The notes: generated by a model not told the origin, from the letters alone. A DNA stretch of 64,000 nucleotides from Actinomycetes bacterium (GCA_023411615.1 JAEYOR010000021.1:8739-72738), one strand, 5' to 3'. Positions 44,111 to 53,732 are shown, counted from the first letter of the stretch. Translations and numbers: made by a program.

Positions 44111-45168
44111 GCCGTCACCGCCCGCCGGCTCGCCTGCTGGGTGATGGTGCGAGCAACCGTTGGACCAACCTCGCTGATCGGGATCAGCGCGTGAGCGAGA
44201 CCGGCGGTGGCCACCGCCCCAGGCATGCCCCACACGACGGACGACGCTTCATCCTGGGCGATGACGCGGCCACCTGCCTCGACTATCGCCCGGGCGCCTT
44301 CACGGCCATCGGCGCCCATGCCGGTGAGCACCACGGCAAGAAGATTGCCGCCATAAACGGCGGCGGCAGATTTGAAGAGGACATCGACCGCAGGGCGGCA
44401 GAAGTTGACCTGAGGGCCTTGGTTAAGCATGGCTTGCGGCCTGCCCACGCGGTCGATCACTTCCATGTGGAAGTCTCCCGGGGCGATGTAAATCGTGCCG
44501 GGCGTCAGCACCTCGCCGCCCTTCGCCTCAACCACCTTGTTAGGTCCGGCTCGGTCGAGGCGTGCCGCGAGCTGGGCGGTAAAGAGTGGCGGCATGTGCT
44601 GAACGATCAGCATCGGCACAGGCAACGGGTGGGAAAACGCGCCGATCATCTTGGACAGCGCCTCCGGCCCGCCGGTGGACGAGCCCACCACGACGGCCTT
44701 GGGGGCGTGGATCGGGCCGCGGGTAGGCAACAGCCGTGCGCTCTCGCTCCGTAGCGTCGGCGCGCGGAAAAGTCCCTTGATCTTGGGAAGGAGCTGGTCC
44801 TTGATGACGCCGATCGCCTCAGCCGGGTCTGCGACATGGGTGGGCTTCGTCACGTAGTCCGTTGCCCCTGCGGCGAGCGCGTCGAGAGTGGCCGACGCTC
44901 CGTGCGAGGTCAGCGTGGAGAACATGATGATGGGCGTGCGGTCACCGCGAGCGCGCAACTGCGTCACCGCGTCGATGCCGTCCATCACCGGCATCTCGAT
45001 ATCCATCGTGATGAGATCAGGTTTGAGTGCCGCAGCCTTGTGAAGCGCAATGGAGCCGTTCTGGGCAACACCAACCACTTCAATGCGCGGGTCCTCGGCG
45101 AGAGCGTCGGACACGATGCGGCGCACCACAATCGAGTCATCGACGACTAGCACCTTGATTGAGGACAT
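44107..45168 (-). CDS. cheB: Chemotaxis methylesterase CheB
   Basis: This is a 353-aa response-regulator methylesterase/deamidase that reverses CheR methylation. The receiver domain has Asp56 in LITMDIEMPVMDG and Lys in DYVTKPTHV. After a linker (about 125-155), the catalytic domain has Ser163/164 in VVVGSSTGGPEAL, His191 in IVQHMPP and Asp287 in LTGMGADGREGA, the complete triad. A conserved D-E-x-S-S-V-V-W-G-M-P block follows. ATG 45168 lies 10 bp after the MCP stop. Confidence 0.96.
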   Translation of the reverse strand: MSSIKVLVVDDSIVVRRIVSDALAEDPRIEVVGVAQNGSIALHKAAALKPDLITMDIEMPVMDGIDAVTQLRARGDRTPIIMFSTLTSHGASATLDALAAGATDYVTKPTHVADPAEAIGVIKDQLLPKIKGLFRAPTLRSESARLLPTRGPIHAPKAVVVGSSTGGPEALSKMIGAFSHPLPVPMLIVQHMPPLFTAQLAARLDRAGPNKVVEAKGGEVLTPGTIYIAPGDFHMEVIDRVGRPQAMLNQGPQVNFCRPAVDVLFKSAAAVYGGNLLAVVLTGMGADGREGARAIVEAGGRVIAQDEASSVVWGMPGAVATAGLAHALIPISEVGPTVARTITQQASRRAVTA

Positions 45169-45178
45169 GGGTGGCCGC

Positions 45179-46849
45179 CTAGAAGGTGAATTCCGCCACG
45201 CGAGCGCGCAGGGTGTGCGAGAGGGATGAGAGTTGATTGATCGAGGCGTCAAATGACGTGAGGATTTCCACCGATGACGCGGTCTGGGTCGCTACGTCTG
45301 TGATGGACGCTGCAATTGAGGTGGAACCGTCGGCCGCGATGGCGACGCCCCGGCGCATCTCAGTCGACGTGGCGGTCTGCTCTTCCACCGCCGCCGCAAT
45401 GGTGGTCTGGAACTGGTTGATCGACTCGATGATCTGCGTGATGTGTGCGATCGCCGCAACGGCGGACTCGGTGTCCTCTTGGATTGCTTCCACACGGCGC
45501 GCAATGTCCTCCGTTGCCGTGGCAGTGCCTTGCGCCAGGTCTTTGACCTCACCCGCGACCACGGCAAAGCCACGGCCCATCTCGCCCGCACGCGCGGCCT
45601 CGATTGTCGCGTTGAGGGCGAGCAAGTTGGTCTGTGACGCGATCGTGCTGATGACCTTGACGACATCGCCGATCTCTTCGCTCGACGTGCCGAGTTTGGT
45701 GACGATGTCGGTGGTGGCTGCCGCCACGCGGGCCGCTTCCGTGGCCACGCGTGCGGCCTCGTTGGCGTTGTGGGCGATCTCCTGAATCGAGACGTCCATC
45801 TCTTCCGCACCCTGGGTGACGGCGCCGACATTGCGAGATACCTCGTCGGCCGCGGTCGCGACGAGCCCCGCGTTCGCTGCCGTCAGTTGAGAACCGTGGG
45901 TCACTTCGCGTCCAGCGGCGGACATCTCCTCGATAGCTGCGGCTACAGTCGAGGCCGCCTCCTCAACATCGGTGAGAACACCCTTCAGGTGACGCTGGGC
46001 GCGGCCAAGCTGTTCGGCCATCTGGCCAATCTCGTCGCTACCTTCAACGCCCGTGGCGTGAGTGAGGTCCCCACGCGCCATTGCCTCCAAAGCGGTGCCC
46101 ATCGCCGCCGCACGTTTGCGCACTCCCCGCGCAACCATCCACCCCACAGCCGTGGACACAGCGATGCCGACAATGAGGAGAACCGACACGATGACCATCG
46201 CGTCGCGACTGCTCTTTTCGGCGGCCGCGACATCCGCTTCGATTTGCTCGTTCATCTTGGTTTCAAACTGATTGAGCGCCACGTCGACAGTGGTTCGAAC
46301 CCGCGAAGCGGTGGTCGCCTCCGCCTCAGCGAAGCCTGCGAGGTCGCCATCAACGGCGAGCGGCATCAAGGTCCCATCCCGGAACGTCATCCATTCGGAA
46401 CGAGCGACTTTCAATTCCTTCCACATGGGCGACGATGCGACGATGTCCTGCCCATCAAGGAGTTCGGTTGTCTCCTTGATCTGGTTGGTGATGCTGGCCA
46501 CCTCAGCGACAGCGTCGGCATGATCCGAACTCGACGTGGCAAAGACGAGACGATCAAGGCTCAAACGCTCGAGCGCGTAAAGGGTCCGCAAGTTCGACAC
46601 GGGTCCAAGCACATCCCGTTGGCCGTCAGCAATGGCGTGCGTATCTTGTGCCGCCGCAGTACCGAGTGCGACCACGGCCACCGACGCCCCCACTGCCGGG
46701 ACGGCCATGAGGACGAGCGCCACCATGATCTTGCGCTGGATCCCGATGTCGTCGCGACGGGGCAACCGCAGCCCCTTGATGCCGAAACCCCTCATGCGCG
46801 GGGGGCGAATTCGCTTCAGCGCCCCGAGCGGCAATCGCAGTTTCGACAT
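45179..46849 (-). CDS. Methyl-accepting chemotaxis protein 2 (within che operon)
   Basis: This is a 556-aa chemoreceptor. A basic cytoplasmic N-terminus of about 38 residues, longer than usual, precedes TM1 ([22 protein letters not shown], about 41-62). An about 150-residue helical extracellular domain follows, then TM2 (about 219-239), HAMP and the signalling hairpin ([20 protein letters not shown]). The C-terminus lacks a CheR-binding pentapeptide. Its place between cheW and cheB suggests it is the main operon-encoded receptor. Two ATGs occur in tandem (46852 and 46849). AAGGAGAC favours the second. Two hairpins and a possible promoter lie in the 75-bp leader. Confidence 0.92.
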   Translation of the reverse strand: MSKLRLPLGALKRIRPPRMRGFGIKGLRLPRRDDIGIQRKIMVALVLMAVPAVGASVAVVALGTAAAQDTHAIADGQRDVLGPVSNLRTLYALERLSLDRLVFATSSSDHADAVAEVASITNQIKETTELLDGQDIVASSPMWKELKVARSEWMTFRDGTLMPLAVDGDLAGFAEAEATTASRVRTTVDVALNQFETKMNEQIEADVAAAEKSSRDAMVIVSVLLIVGIAVSTAVGWMVARGVRKRAAAMGTALEAMARGDLTHATGVEGSDEIGQMAEQLGRAQRHLKGVLTDVEEAASTVAAAIEEMSAAGREVTHGSQLTAANAGLVATAADEVSRNVGAVTQGAEEMDVSIQEIAHNANEAARVATEAARVAAATTDIVTKLGTSSEEIGDVVKVISTIASQTNLLALNATIEAARAGEMGRGFAVVAGEVKDLAQGTATATEDIARRVEAIQEDTESAVAAIAHITQIIESINQFQTTIAAAVEEQTATSTEMRRGVAIAADGSTSIAASITDVATQTASSVEILTSFDASINQLSSLSHTLRARVAEFTF

Positions 46850-46890
46850 CATGTCTCCTTGGGGGGCACCTCTTGTGCCCTACGGGTGTC

Positions 46891-46917
46891 CCATCGGTCA
46901 TGGGACGAGTTGATAAA
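46891..46917 (-). promoter_or_regulatory. Candidate flagellar-sigma promoter and leader hairpins before MCP 2
   Basis: On the minus strand TTTA-N15-ACCGATGG is a partial match to sigma-28 promoters, overlapping a GTCCCAT-N5-ATGGGAC inverted repeat (46888-46906). A second hairpin GGGCAC-N5-GTGCCC (46864-46880) stands just before the Shine-Dalgarno. Confidence 0.3.
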
Positions 46918-46924
46918 GGGGGCT

Positions 46925-47344
46925 TCAGACCTGTGCGGCCAAATCCACATCGAGGGACAACAGCAGGCCGTCCTCGAGCGAATAGACCCCCCTCACCACA
47001 TCGCGCAACGCTGGCTCCAGCGTGGGCGGCGGCGGGCCAAACTGGTCGGCATCAAGTTCAAGCACATCGCCCACCTGGTCAACGAGGAGTGAGACGGGCT
47101 CACCGTCCACTTTCACCACCACCATCATTGGTTCGTCGTCGTCGGCATAAGGCTCGCGCCCAAGACGGGCACGCAAGTCGACGAGCAGCACAACTTGGCC
47201 CCGCAGGTTGACGAGCCCCGCGACTTCCTTTGGCGATTGCGGCACGCGAGTGCGGTTGTGAAGGCGCAATGCTTCCTGAACGCGCTCCACATCAACGCCA
47301 TAGAGACGGTTGTCGAGCTTGAAGGTCGCAAGTTGGTGTCGCAT
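46925..47344 (-). CDS. cheW: Chemotaxis coupling protein CheW
   Basis: This is a 139-aa SH3-like coupling protein linking receptors to CheA. It shows QLATFKLDNRLYGVDVERVQEAL, TRVPQSPKEVAGLVNLRGQVVLLVDLRARLG (the central CheW motif) and VDQVGDVLELDADQFGPPP. ATG 47344 is one base after the cheA stop. A longer frame would lie inside cheA. It ends DVDLAAQV, 75 bp before the MCP start. Confidence 0.95.
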   Translation of the reverse strand: MRHQLATFKLDNRLYGVDVERVQEALRLHNRTRVPQSPKEVAGLVNLRGQVVLLVDLRARLGREPYADDDEPMMVVVKVDGEPVSLLVDQVGDVLELDADQFGPPPPTLEPALRDVVRGVYSLEDGLLLSLDVDLAAQV

Positions 47345-47345
47345 G

Positions 47346-49781
47346 TCAGAACTCCGATCCAGCGCCGACAAGTTCAGCGTCTTCAGCGTCGTAGAAGTTC
47401 GAATCCCCGGACTCCACGGCGGCGCGCAAATCAAGCAGTTCCGTCACTCGCTCCTTGATGACAGTGGACCCAAGGAGGCCGTAGCCGGAAACATCCGAGA
47501 AGTCGGACACGGCGCACTCGACAATGTCCACCACTTCATTTGCGACAAGAGCGACGGTGCGATCCCCTCGCGTGCAGACGACGATGGCAAGTTCTTCGCG
47601 GTCGGTTCCGCCGTCGCCAAGCAAACGGGCGAGGTCGACAACCGGGGTGATGCGACCGCGGTATTGCATCACTGCGGAGCCAGCGACCTGCTCAATGATC
47701 GAGACGGACAAGCGTTCGAGTCGAGTGACGGCTCCAAGCGGCATCGCCACTTGACGGCCATCGCCAACGCTCACGACCAGCATGGGCTCAGTGGACGACG
47801 CTGCGGCATGCTCAGTCTGCGAGCTCGCGACAGCCTCTTGCAGATCGGTGTCGAGCGCGCGGCGAGCAACGGCCGGAATGTCGAGGATGAGAGCCACGGA
47901 ACCGTCGCCGAGCAGCGTGGCACCCGCGTAGAGGCCGATGCTCTTGACGGCCGCCGCGATGGGCTTTGCGACAATCTCCTCGGTGTTGCGCACCTGATCG
48001 ACCACGAGTCCAAAGCGTCCGCCGTCGGCCTGGACCACGGCGATGACGGCTCTTACGAGCGACTCGCGAGCCGGAGAGCCGAGCACATCCCGCAAGTCGA
48101 CGAGCGGCAGAAGTTGACCGCGGAGGCGGAACACCGGAGCCTCGCCTACATATTCGACACCTGTTTGCTGATCATCCACGGCAAGGAGCTCAAGCAAGTT
48201 GACCTGGGGAATCGCGTAGGTCTCGGCATTGCACTCGACAGTGAGCGCGGGCATGATCGCGAGCGTGAGGGGGATGCGCAGGCGCCACGTGGTGCCAAGG
48301 CCCTGAGTGGACTGCACGTCCACCACGCCGCCGATCGCCTCCACCTTGGTCTTCACCACGTCCATGCCGACGCCGCGGCCGGACACGTTCGTCACGTGGT
48401 CTGCCGTGGAGAAGCCGGGGAGGAAGACGAGGTGAAGGAGATCCTGCGTGCTCATGTCTGCCACTTGGGCAGGGGTGCGCAGGCCACGCTCCACTGCCTT
48501 GGCGGCCACGGCGTGCGCGTCGATGCCCTTGCCGTCGTCGCTGATCTCCACCACCACTTGGCCGCCCTGGTGGTAGGCGCGCAGGGTGAGAAGGCCGGTG
48601 GGCGACTTACCAGCGGCTTCACGCGCGGCAGGCGCCTCGATGCCGTGGTCGATCGCATTGCGAATGAGGTGGGTGAGCGGGTCCTTGATGGCCTCGAGAA
48701 GGCCGCGGTCCAGTTCAGTCTCTTGACCAATCATCTCGAGGCGAACATGGCGTCCAAGGGAGGTCGAGATGTCGCGCACCATGCGCGGCACCTTTGACCA
48801 CACATGCTCAATGGGCTGCATCCGCGTCTTCATCACGCCCTGCTGCAGTTCGGTCGCAATGAGCGACAAGCGCTGCGAAGCGCGCACGAGCGAGGCGTCG
48901 CCCAAGTCACCAGCGAGGCGAGTCATCGCGTTACGTGCGAGCACCAACTCGCCCACGTGACGCATGAGCGCATCGAGCACGTCCACGTCCACCCGAATGG
49001 AGGACTCGGTGGCGGAGCGGACCGCCGTGGGAGCGTCGTCCGTCTCCTCGGGCTCAACCGGGGCGCTCAGTGTGGCCGAGGGCATGGGCGCTGCCGCGAT
49101 TGCGGGCGCCTCAGCAGCGGCCAACCTCTCGGCGCCGGCCGACGCTTCAGCAGGCTCTTCCTTTGCGGCTGGGACCTCGATTGTGCGCGCTGGCGCCACG
49201 ATCTTCTTGGCGGTTGGCTTCTTCACTGCAGGCTTGTTCACGGCAGGCTTCTTCACGGCGGGCTTCTTAGCCGCCGGCTTCTTTGCTGCGGGTGTCTTCG
49301 CAGCAGGCTTCTTAACAGCGGGCTCTTTTGCCGCCGGTACGGGTGTCACGGTGACTGACTCCTCATTGCTGTGTGCAGCGTCGGCCGCCTCCGCGGGCGA
49401 GTCGAGCACCTCTTTAATGTCGGCCACCACGTCGTCGACCTCGTGATCGCCCTCGGCACCGGTCGCCTCGATGGTGCCAAGCACCTCGCGAACCGCGTCC
49501 ACCATGCGCAAGAGCACATCCGTGGTGCGCTGCGTCATGGGGCGCTTGCCGTCGCGAAGCTCCGCCAAGAGGTTTTCACCGACGTGGGTGAGCGATTCCA
49601 AGGTGCCAAAGGCCAAGAAGCCGCTCGTGCCCTTGATGGTGTGAATGGTGCGAAACACGGAGCTCAGCAGATCGCGTGAGCCCGGCTTGTGTTCGAGCGC
49701 CACGAGGTCGCGATCCAACTGATCGAGGTTCTCGTAGCTTTCCACGACGAATTCGCGGACGATCTCGTCCATTCCGTCCAT
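47346..49781 (-). CDS. cheA: Chemotaxis histidine kinase CheA
   Basis: This is an 811-aa kinase. The HPt domain (about 1-105) has the phospho-accepting His47 in FRTIHTIKGTSGF. An about 100-residue linker (about 140-245) is made of AAKKPA/AVKKPA-type repeats like histone H1 tails, where a CheY-binding P2 domain would normally sit. The dimerisation and ATPase domains follow (LMRHVGELVLARNAM; N-box LIRNAIDHGIEAP; G1 SDDGKGID; G2 GRGVGMDVVKTKVE). The C-terminus carries two CheW-like domains (about 520-645 and 665-795, the second with RGRITPVVDLARLLGD) instead of one. CGGGAG lies seven bases before ATG. Confidence 0.95.
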   Translation of the reverse strand: MDGMDEIVREFVVESYENLDQLDRDLVALEHKPGSRDLLSSVFRTIHTIKGTSGFLAFGTLESLTHVGENLLAELRDGKRPMTQRTTDVLLRMVDAVREVLGTIEATGAEGDHEVDDVVADIKEVLDSPAEAADAAHSNEESVTVTPVPAAKEPAVKKPAAKTPAAKKPAAKKPAVKKPAVNKPAVKKPTAKKIVAPARTIEVPAAKEEPAEASAGAERLAAAEAPAIAAAPMPSATLSAPVEPEETDDAPTAVRSATESSIRVDVDVLDALMRHVGELVLARNAMTRLAGDLGDASLVRASQRLSLIATELQQGVMKTRMQPIEHVWSKVPRMVRDISTSLGRHVRLEMIGQETELDRGLLEAIKDPLTHLIRNAIDHGIEAPAAREAAGKSPTGLLTLRAYHQGGQVVVEISDDGKGIDAHAVAAKAVERGLRTPAQVADMSTQDLLHLVFLPGFSTADHVTNVSGRGVGMDVVKTKVEAIGGVVDVQSTQGLGTTWRLRIPLTLAIMPALTVECNAETYAIPQVNLLELLAVDDQQTGVEYVGEAPVFRLRGQLLPLVDLRDVLGSPARESLVRAVIAVVQADGGRFGLVVDQVRNTEEIVAKPIAAAVKSIGLYAGATLLGDGSVALILDIPAVARRALDTDLQEAVASSQTEHAAASSTEPMLVVSVGDGRQVAMPLGAVTRLERLSVSIIEQVAGSAVMQYRGRITPVVDLARLLGDGGTDREELAIVVCTRGDRTVALVANEVVDIVECAVSDFSDVSGYGLLGSTVIKERVTELLDLRAAVESGDSNFYDAEDAELVGAGSEF

Positions 49782-49832
49782 CGATACGCTCCCGTCACCG
49801 TGAGGGCGGCACTAGCCGCCTCGTCGCGCAAC

Positions 49833-49859
49833 CAATCGGCTGCGGAGCGCCGGACGTAA
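49833..49859 (-). promoter_or_regulatory. Candidate flagellar-sigma promoter upstream of cheA
   Basis: On the minus strand TTAC-N15-GCCGATTG resembles the sigma-28 consensus, especially in the GCCGAT -10 half. It lies 52 bp upstream of cheA in the 141-bp csrA-cheA gap, the largest gap between csrA and the end of the che operon. Confidence 0.35.
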
Positions 49860-49922
49860 GCAGTCGGTGAGAGCGAGGCCGTGATGTTGCTCACGAAAGT
49901 CGGGCGGGTGCCGTCACATGGA

Positions 49923-50174
49923 TCAGGCGTCGGCGTCCTTCTGAGGCGCACGAGGTGCCAGACCCCGCAGCCGCTCAACAGCGCTGTCATCAACAGCGGC
50001 GGCGGCAACGTTGGTCTGCTCAACAGCCTCGAAGATCTCGGCGCGCGTCACGCGGATGTCGCGAGGAGCATCGATGCCCACGCGCACACCGTCGGACCGC
50101 ACATCGATGATGGTCACCACGATGTCCTTGCCGATGATGAGGCGCTCACCGACGCGTCGTGACAGGACCAGCAT
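49923..50174 (-). CDS. csrA: Carbon storage regulator CsrA
   Basis: This 83-aa RNA-binding protein typically represses translation by binding A-N-G-G-A motifs near ribosome-binding sites. It is often used in flagellated bacteria to control flagellin under the FliW antagonist. MLVLSRRVGERLIIGKDIVV is the near-invariant N-terminus, including Arg6/Arg7. VRVGIDAPRDIRVTRAEIFE contains the second RNA-contact region around Arg (usually residue 44). The last 30 residues are variable. No fliW or flagellin gene is in the window. It lies between the FlhF-like gene (80 bp upstream) and cheA. Confidence 0.95.
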   Translation of the reverse strand: MLVLSRRVGERLIIGKDIVVTIIDVRSDGVRVGIDAPRDIRVTRAEIFEAVEQTNVAAAAVDDSAVERLRGLAPRAPQKDADA

Positions 50175-50253
50175 GTAGCGAGACTAACGCCCGCGCGCCC
50201 TCACATGCCAGGCGCTCCTTGGCGCGGCGCGCCACGGACCGTCCCGCAGGCGC

Positions 50254-51630
50254 CTACTCGGCTGCTGCGATGCGCTCTCCAAGCAACGCCGCCCACACGA
50301 CGGACGCGGCCGGAAGGCCGTCCATCCAGGCAATCGGCAAAGAGTAATCAAGCACCGCCGCCGGGGCCTGAGCGTCGGCAAGGCCCACTGCGGCGATCGC
50401 GTCGACGCGCGCATGGCGCGCCAGTACGGCGATCTCCGGCTCGGTGGCCGCAGCACGCTTTGTCGCGTCCACGACTACCCAGACCGTGTCCGCGTCAAAG
50501 GCCGCCACCATGGGCCCGGCAACCGCGGCCCCCCGGCGTCCCGGGGTCACCCCAAGCGCCACGATGAGCGGCTCGCCCACCTGCGCCGCCTTGTCAGCCC
50601 GCCTCCGCGCGCCAGTGGCCTCGGACTCTGTACGGATGCGCCGGCCGTGCCCACGAATCGCCGCTATGTCACCTGCGAGCGCCACCGCCGTCGCTGGCAT
50701 CCCGAGCCAAGCGGCCACTTGCGTCGCCACCGCCACCGCTTGCTCGGCCGGTCCCGCAATGACGACGAGGTCGCCTGCTTCCGGCCGGCGCACCGGCGGC
50801 ACTCCAAAGCCCGCCACCACATCGAGCAGCGGCACCGCGACATCGAGGTCCTCGAATGCGCGAGTGAAACGGCGGGGCACACCAAGAGCGAGCAGCGCCG
50901 GGACCGTGCAGCGGGTCGCCACGGCACCCGCCATGTCCGTGAACACACCCCAACGGTTCAGCACAACGTCGCCGTCACCGCTCGGGGCGTGGACGGCGGG
51001 CTGGGCGGCAGGGGCCACAATCGCGCCTTCTCCGGCCGAAGCCGGGGTCTCGTCTCCGGCTGACGCCTCAAGCGGCGCGTCGGGCCCCTCGCCTGCCGAG
51101 GGCGAGCCAGTTCGCGGAGTCGAGGGCGGCGCCGCAGGGAAGGAGGCTTTGACAAAGGAGCGAGCGGGAGCCTCGGCGCCCGCCGTCATGCTTCCTGTCA
51201 ATTGCAGGACAAGCCGATCAAACTCGGCCATGTCGGTTGTCTCAGGCTGTGTAGCGAGTGCCTCCGGCGCCTCAGTTGCCAGTACCTCGCCTGCCGGAGC
51301 CTCTTTGTCCGCCACGTCCTGGCCCGTCACCCCCGCGAGCATGGCCTCCCGGGCGGCCCGAGCGTCGGCGATCTCCGCCGCGAGCGCACGGTCAATTGCC
51401 GCGTCGCGCTGGGTCTCGGCCGCGCGAGCAGGCGACGCGGGCACATCGCCCGGCTCAGCGTCGGGCACTTCGAGAGTCAACTCGAAGTGCTCGCGAGTGA
51501 AAAAGCCCATGACACCGCCGGTGCGAACCTTCTCCGCCCGCACGATCTTGACACTCGGCCCGTACTCATCGCGCGCTTGCAACAGCAAGGCTTCGAGGTC
51601 TGGGCCCTCAAGCAGCAATTGCTGTGGCAT
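50254..51630 (-). CDS. FlhF-like degenerate SRP-type GTPase (P-loop lost)
   Basis: This 458-aa protein is encoded in the usual place of flhF, overlapping flhA by 23 bp. The first 55 residues (LEGPDLEALLLQARDEYGPS … VMGFFTREHFELTLEVP) resemble the FlhF B-domain start. A long Ala/Glu/Pro-rich linker follows (about 60-225). Residues 225-458 look like the N and G domains of SRP GTPases (GVPRRFTRAFED; VWVVVDATKRAAATE; LDYSLPIAWMDGLPAASVVW). The expected P-loop is replaced by VVIAGPAEQAVAVATQ at 289-304, with no G-x-x-G-x-G-K-[ST]. It is likely a pseudo-GTPase controlling flagellar placement or export-gate assembly. Assignment is by position and weak pattern. Confidence 0.65.
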   Translation of the reverse strand: MPQQLLLEGPDLEALLLQARDEYGPSVKIVRAEKVRTGGVMGFFTREHFELTLEVPDAEPGDVPASPARAAETQRDAAIDRALAAEIADARAAREAMLAGVTGQDVADKEAPAGEVLATEAPEALATQPETTDMAEFDRLVLQLTGSMTAGAEAPARSFVKASFPAAPPSTPRTGSPSAGEGPDAPLEASAGDETPASAGEGAIVAPAAQPAVHAPSGDGDVVLNRWGVFTDMAGAVATRCTVPALLALGVPRRFTRAFEDLDVAVPLLDVVAGFGVPPVRRPEAGDLVVIAGPAEQAVAVATQVAAWLGMPATAVALAGDIAAIRGHGRRIRTESEATGARRRADKAAQVGEPLIVALGVTPGRRGAAVAGPMVAAFDADTVWVVVDATKRAAATEPEIAVLARHARVDAIAAVGLADAQAPAAVLDYSLPIAWMDGLPAASVVWAALLGERIAAAE

Positions 51631-53665
51631 CGCTCACCACTCCAACGGTCTCGACCTGAACCGGGGCGCAGGTCACTTCGGAATAGGACAGCACAGGCAA
51701 CTCGGGCAAGCCGAGAGCGACTGTGCGGCGCAGCGCCGGGCGCAAACCCGGTGCACATACCAATATCGGCTCATATCCCAACATCTCAACCTCTTGGACC
51801 CGGGTGCGCAGCATGGTGAGCACGCGCTCCACACGATCCGGCTCGATGACGAGCTGCGTTCCGTCCTCACCACCTCGACGGGACTCGATGAGCTGTTGCT
51901 CGAGAACCGGCTCCAACGTGATGACTCGCAGCACACCGTCGCGCACGTACGGCGATGCCACCGCTGGTCCCAGCGCACCACGCGCCGCCTCAATAAGGCC
52001 CTCGGGATCTGTGGACACTTTGGCCCTCAAGGTGAGGCCTTCAAAGATGCGCGGCAAGTCGCGGACCGACACCTTCTCCGCCAGCAAGCCCTGCAGCACG
52101 CGCTGGACCTCACCAAGGGACAAGAGGCTCGGCACCAGTTCCTCGACTACAGCGGGGTTCACTTGCTTCACGCCCTCAACGAGCACGCGGACGTCTTCAC
52201 GGGTGAGCAGACGCGCCGCGTTGGAGCTGATGATCGAGCCGAGGTGGGTGACAAGCACGGAGACGCGGTCCACAACCGTTGCGCCGGAGAGCTCCGCCTG
52301 GGCGCGCATCTCGGCGGGAATCCATTTGCCGCTGAGACCGAAGACCGGCTCATGGACGGGGTCACCCGGAAGCTGATCCAGGTGGTCACCGAGTGCGAGC
52401 AATCGGCCTGAGGGCGCCTCACCGCGGCCCACCTCAACGCCGGCAATCTTGACAACGTACGTCGAGCGCGGCAGTTCGACCGAGTCGCGAGTGCGCACCG
52501 GCGGCACCACCAAACCGAGATCCATCGCAATCTTCCGGCGCAGGCCGCGCACCCGTGCAAGGAGATCCTGATCCGTGCCGGAGCCCACAAGGTCGACCAA
52601 GTCGGGCGCGAGCTGGATCTCGAGAGCGTGCACCCGCATTTGCTCCATGAGCGCCTCAGGCGAATCGGGCAGCGGCGCACTCGCCTCGGACTCGCGCTTT
52701 TCGATCTCCTGGCTCACCACGTCGGCCTTCTCGCGAGCGCCAGCTCGCTGAGCCATGAAGAGCAGTCCCACACCGACGACGATGAAGGGCACCTTGGGCA
52801 GCCCGGGCACGAGTGCGAGGGCGAGCGCGGCGCTGCCAGCAATCATGAGGGCGGTGCGCGACTGGAACAGTTGCTCGCTCGCGGTGGTGCCCATATCGGA
52901 CGACGCTGTGGCACGGGTGACGATCAAACCGGTGGCTACCGACATGAGGAGGGCGGGGATCTGGGAGACGAGACCGTCACCAATGGTGAGCATCGAGAAC
53001 CGCTCGATTGCCTCCGACGTGCTCATGCCCATCTGCATGATGCCCACGCCAAATCCACCGAGCAGGTTGATGAGAGTGATGATGATGCCGGCAATCGCGT
53101 CACCCTTGACGAACTTCGAACCACCATCCATGGCGCCGTAGAAATCGGCCTCCGCCGCGATGTCCGCGCGGCGCTGGCGGGCCGTGTCCTCGTCAATGAG
53201 CCCCGCGTTGAGGTCCGCGTCGATAGCCATCTGCTTTCCGGGCATCGCATCCAAGGTGAAGCGTGCACCCACCTCAGCCACACGGCCGGCACCGTTCGTG
53301 ATGACGGCGAACTGAATGACAACGAGGATGAGGAAGATGACGAGACCGATGATGAGCGAGCCACCGACCACAAAGTGACCGAAGGCGTCGATCACCTCAC
53401 CGGCGTAGCCGTCCCGCAGCACAAGACGCGTGGACGCCACGTTGAGACCGAGCCGGAAGAGTGTGAGGACAAGCACCATCGAGGGGAACACGGAGAAATC
53501 GAGCGGACGCTTCACATACATCGCGGTCATCAGCACGACGAGGGACATCGTGATGTTGATGACGAGCAAGAAGTCGAGCAGAGGTGCGGGCAGCGGCACC
53601 ACGAGCAAGAGCACCACGCCCACGACGCCGACGGGAACAGCTAACCGACTGATACGACCGCTCAT
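51608..53665 (-). CDS. flhA: Flagellar export gate protein FlhA
   Basis: This 685-aa component of the type III export gate has eight predicted membrane helices in the first about 310 residues. The highly conserved FHIPEP-family blocks are present: PLPAPLLDFLLVINITMSLVVLMTAMYV, FPSMVLVLTLFRLGLNVASTRLVL, ITNGAGRVAEVGARFTLDAMPGKQMAIDADLNAGLI and GSKFVKGDAIAGIIITLINL. The C-terminal cytoplasmic domain (about 330-685) docks chaperone-substrate complexes and forms the nonameric ring. AAGGAGG stands before ATG. It lies 67 bp downstream of flhB. Confidence 0.97.
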   Translation of the reverse strand: MSGRISRLAVPVGVVGVVLLLVVPLPAPLLDFLLVINITMSLVVLMTAMYVKRPLDFSVFPSMVLVLTLFRLGLNVASTRLVLRDGYAGEVIDAFGHFVVGGSLIIGLVIFLILVVIQFAVITNGAGRVAEVGARFTLDAMPGKQMAIDADLNAGLIDEDTARQRRADIAAEADFYGAMDGGSKFVKGDAIAGIIITLINLLGGFGVGIMQMGMSTSEAIERFSMLTIGDGLVSQIPALLMSVATGLIVTRATASSDMGTTASEQLFQSRTALMIAGSAALALALVPGLPKVPFIVVGVGLLFMAQRAGAREKADVVSQEIEKRESEASAPLPDSPEALMEQMRVHALEIQLAPDLVDLVGSGTDQDLLARVRGLRRKIAMDLGLVVPPVRTRDSVELPRSTYVVKIAGVEVGRGEAPSGRLLALGDHLDQLPGDPVHEPVFGLSGKWIPAEMRAQAELSGATVVDRVSVLVTHLGSIISSNAARLLTREDVRVLVEGVKQVNPAVVEELVPSLLSLGEVQRVLQGLLAEKVSVRDLPRIFEGLTLRAKVSTDPEGLIEAARGALGPAVASPYVRDGVLRVITLEPVLEQQLIESRRGGEDGTQLVIEPDRVERVLTMLRTRVQEVEMLGYEPILVCAPGLRPALRRTVALGLPELPVLSYSEVTCAPVQVETVGVVSDATAIAA

Positions 53666-53732
53666 GAGCGGGCCTCCTTACGGCAAGCGCCGTCAATGGC
53701 GCGATCCGGGGACGAGTAAGTAGCGGTGCGGG

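Noticed and set aside
50444..52411. 655-codon open frame antisense to the FlhF-like and flhA genes
   Set aside because: Ser/Arg/Pro-rich shadow with no recognisable domain.
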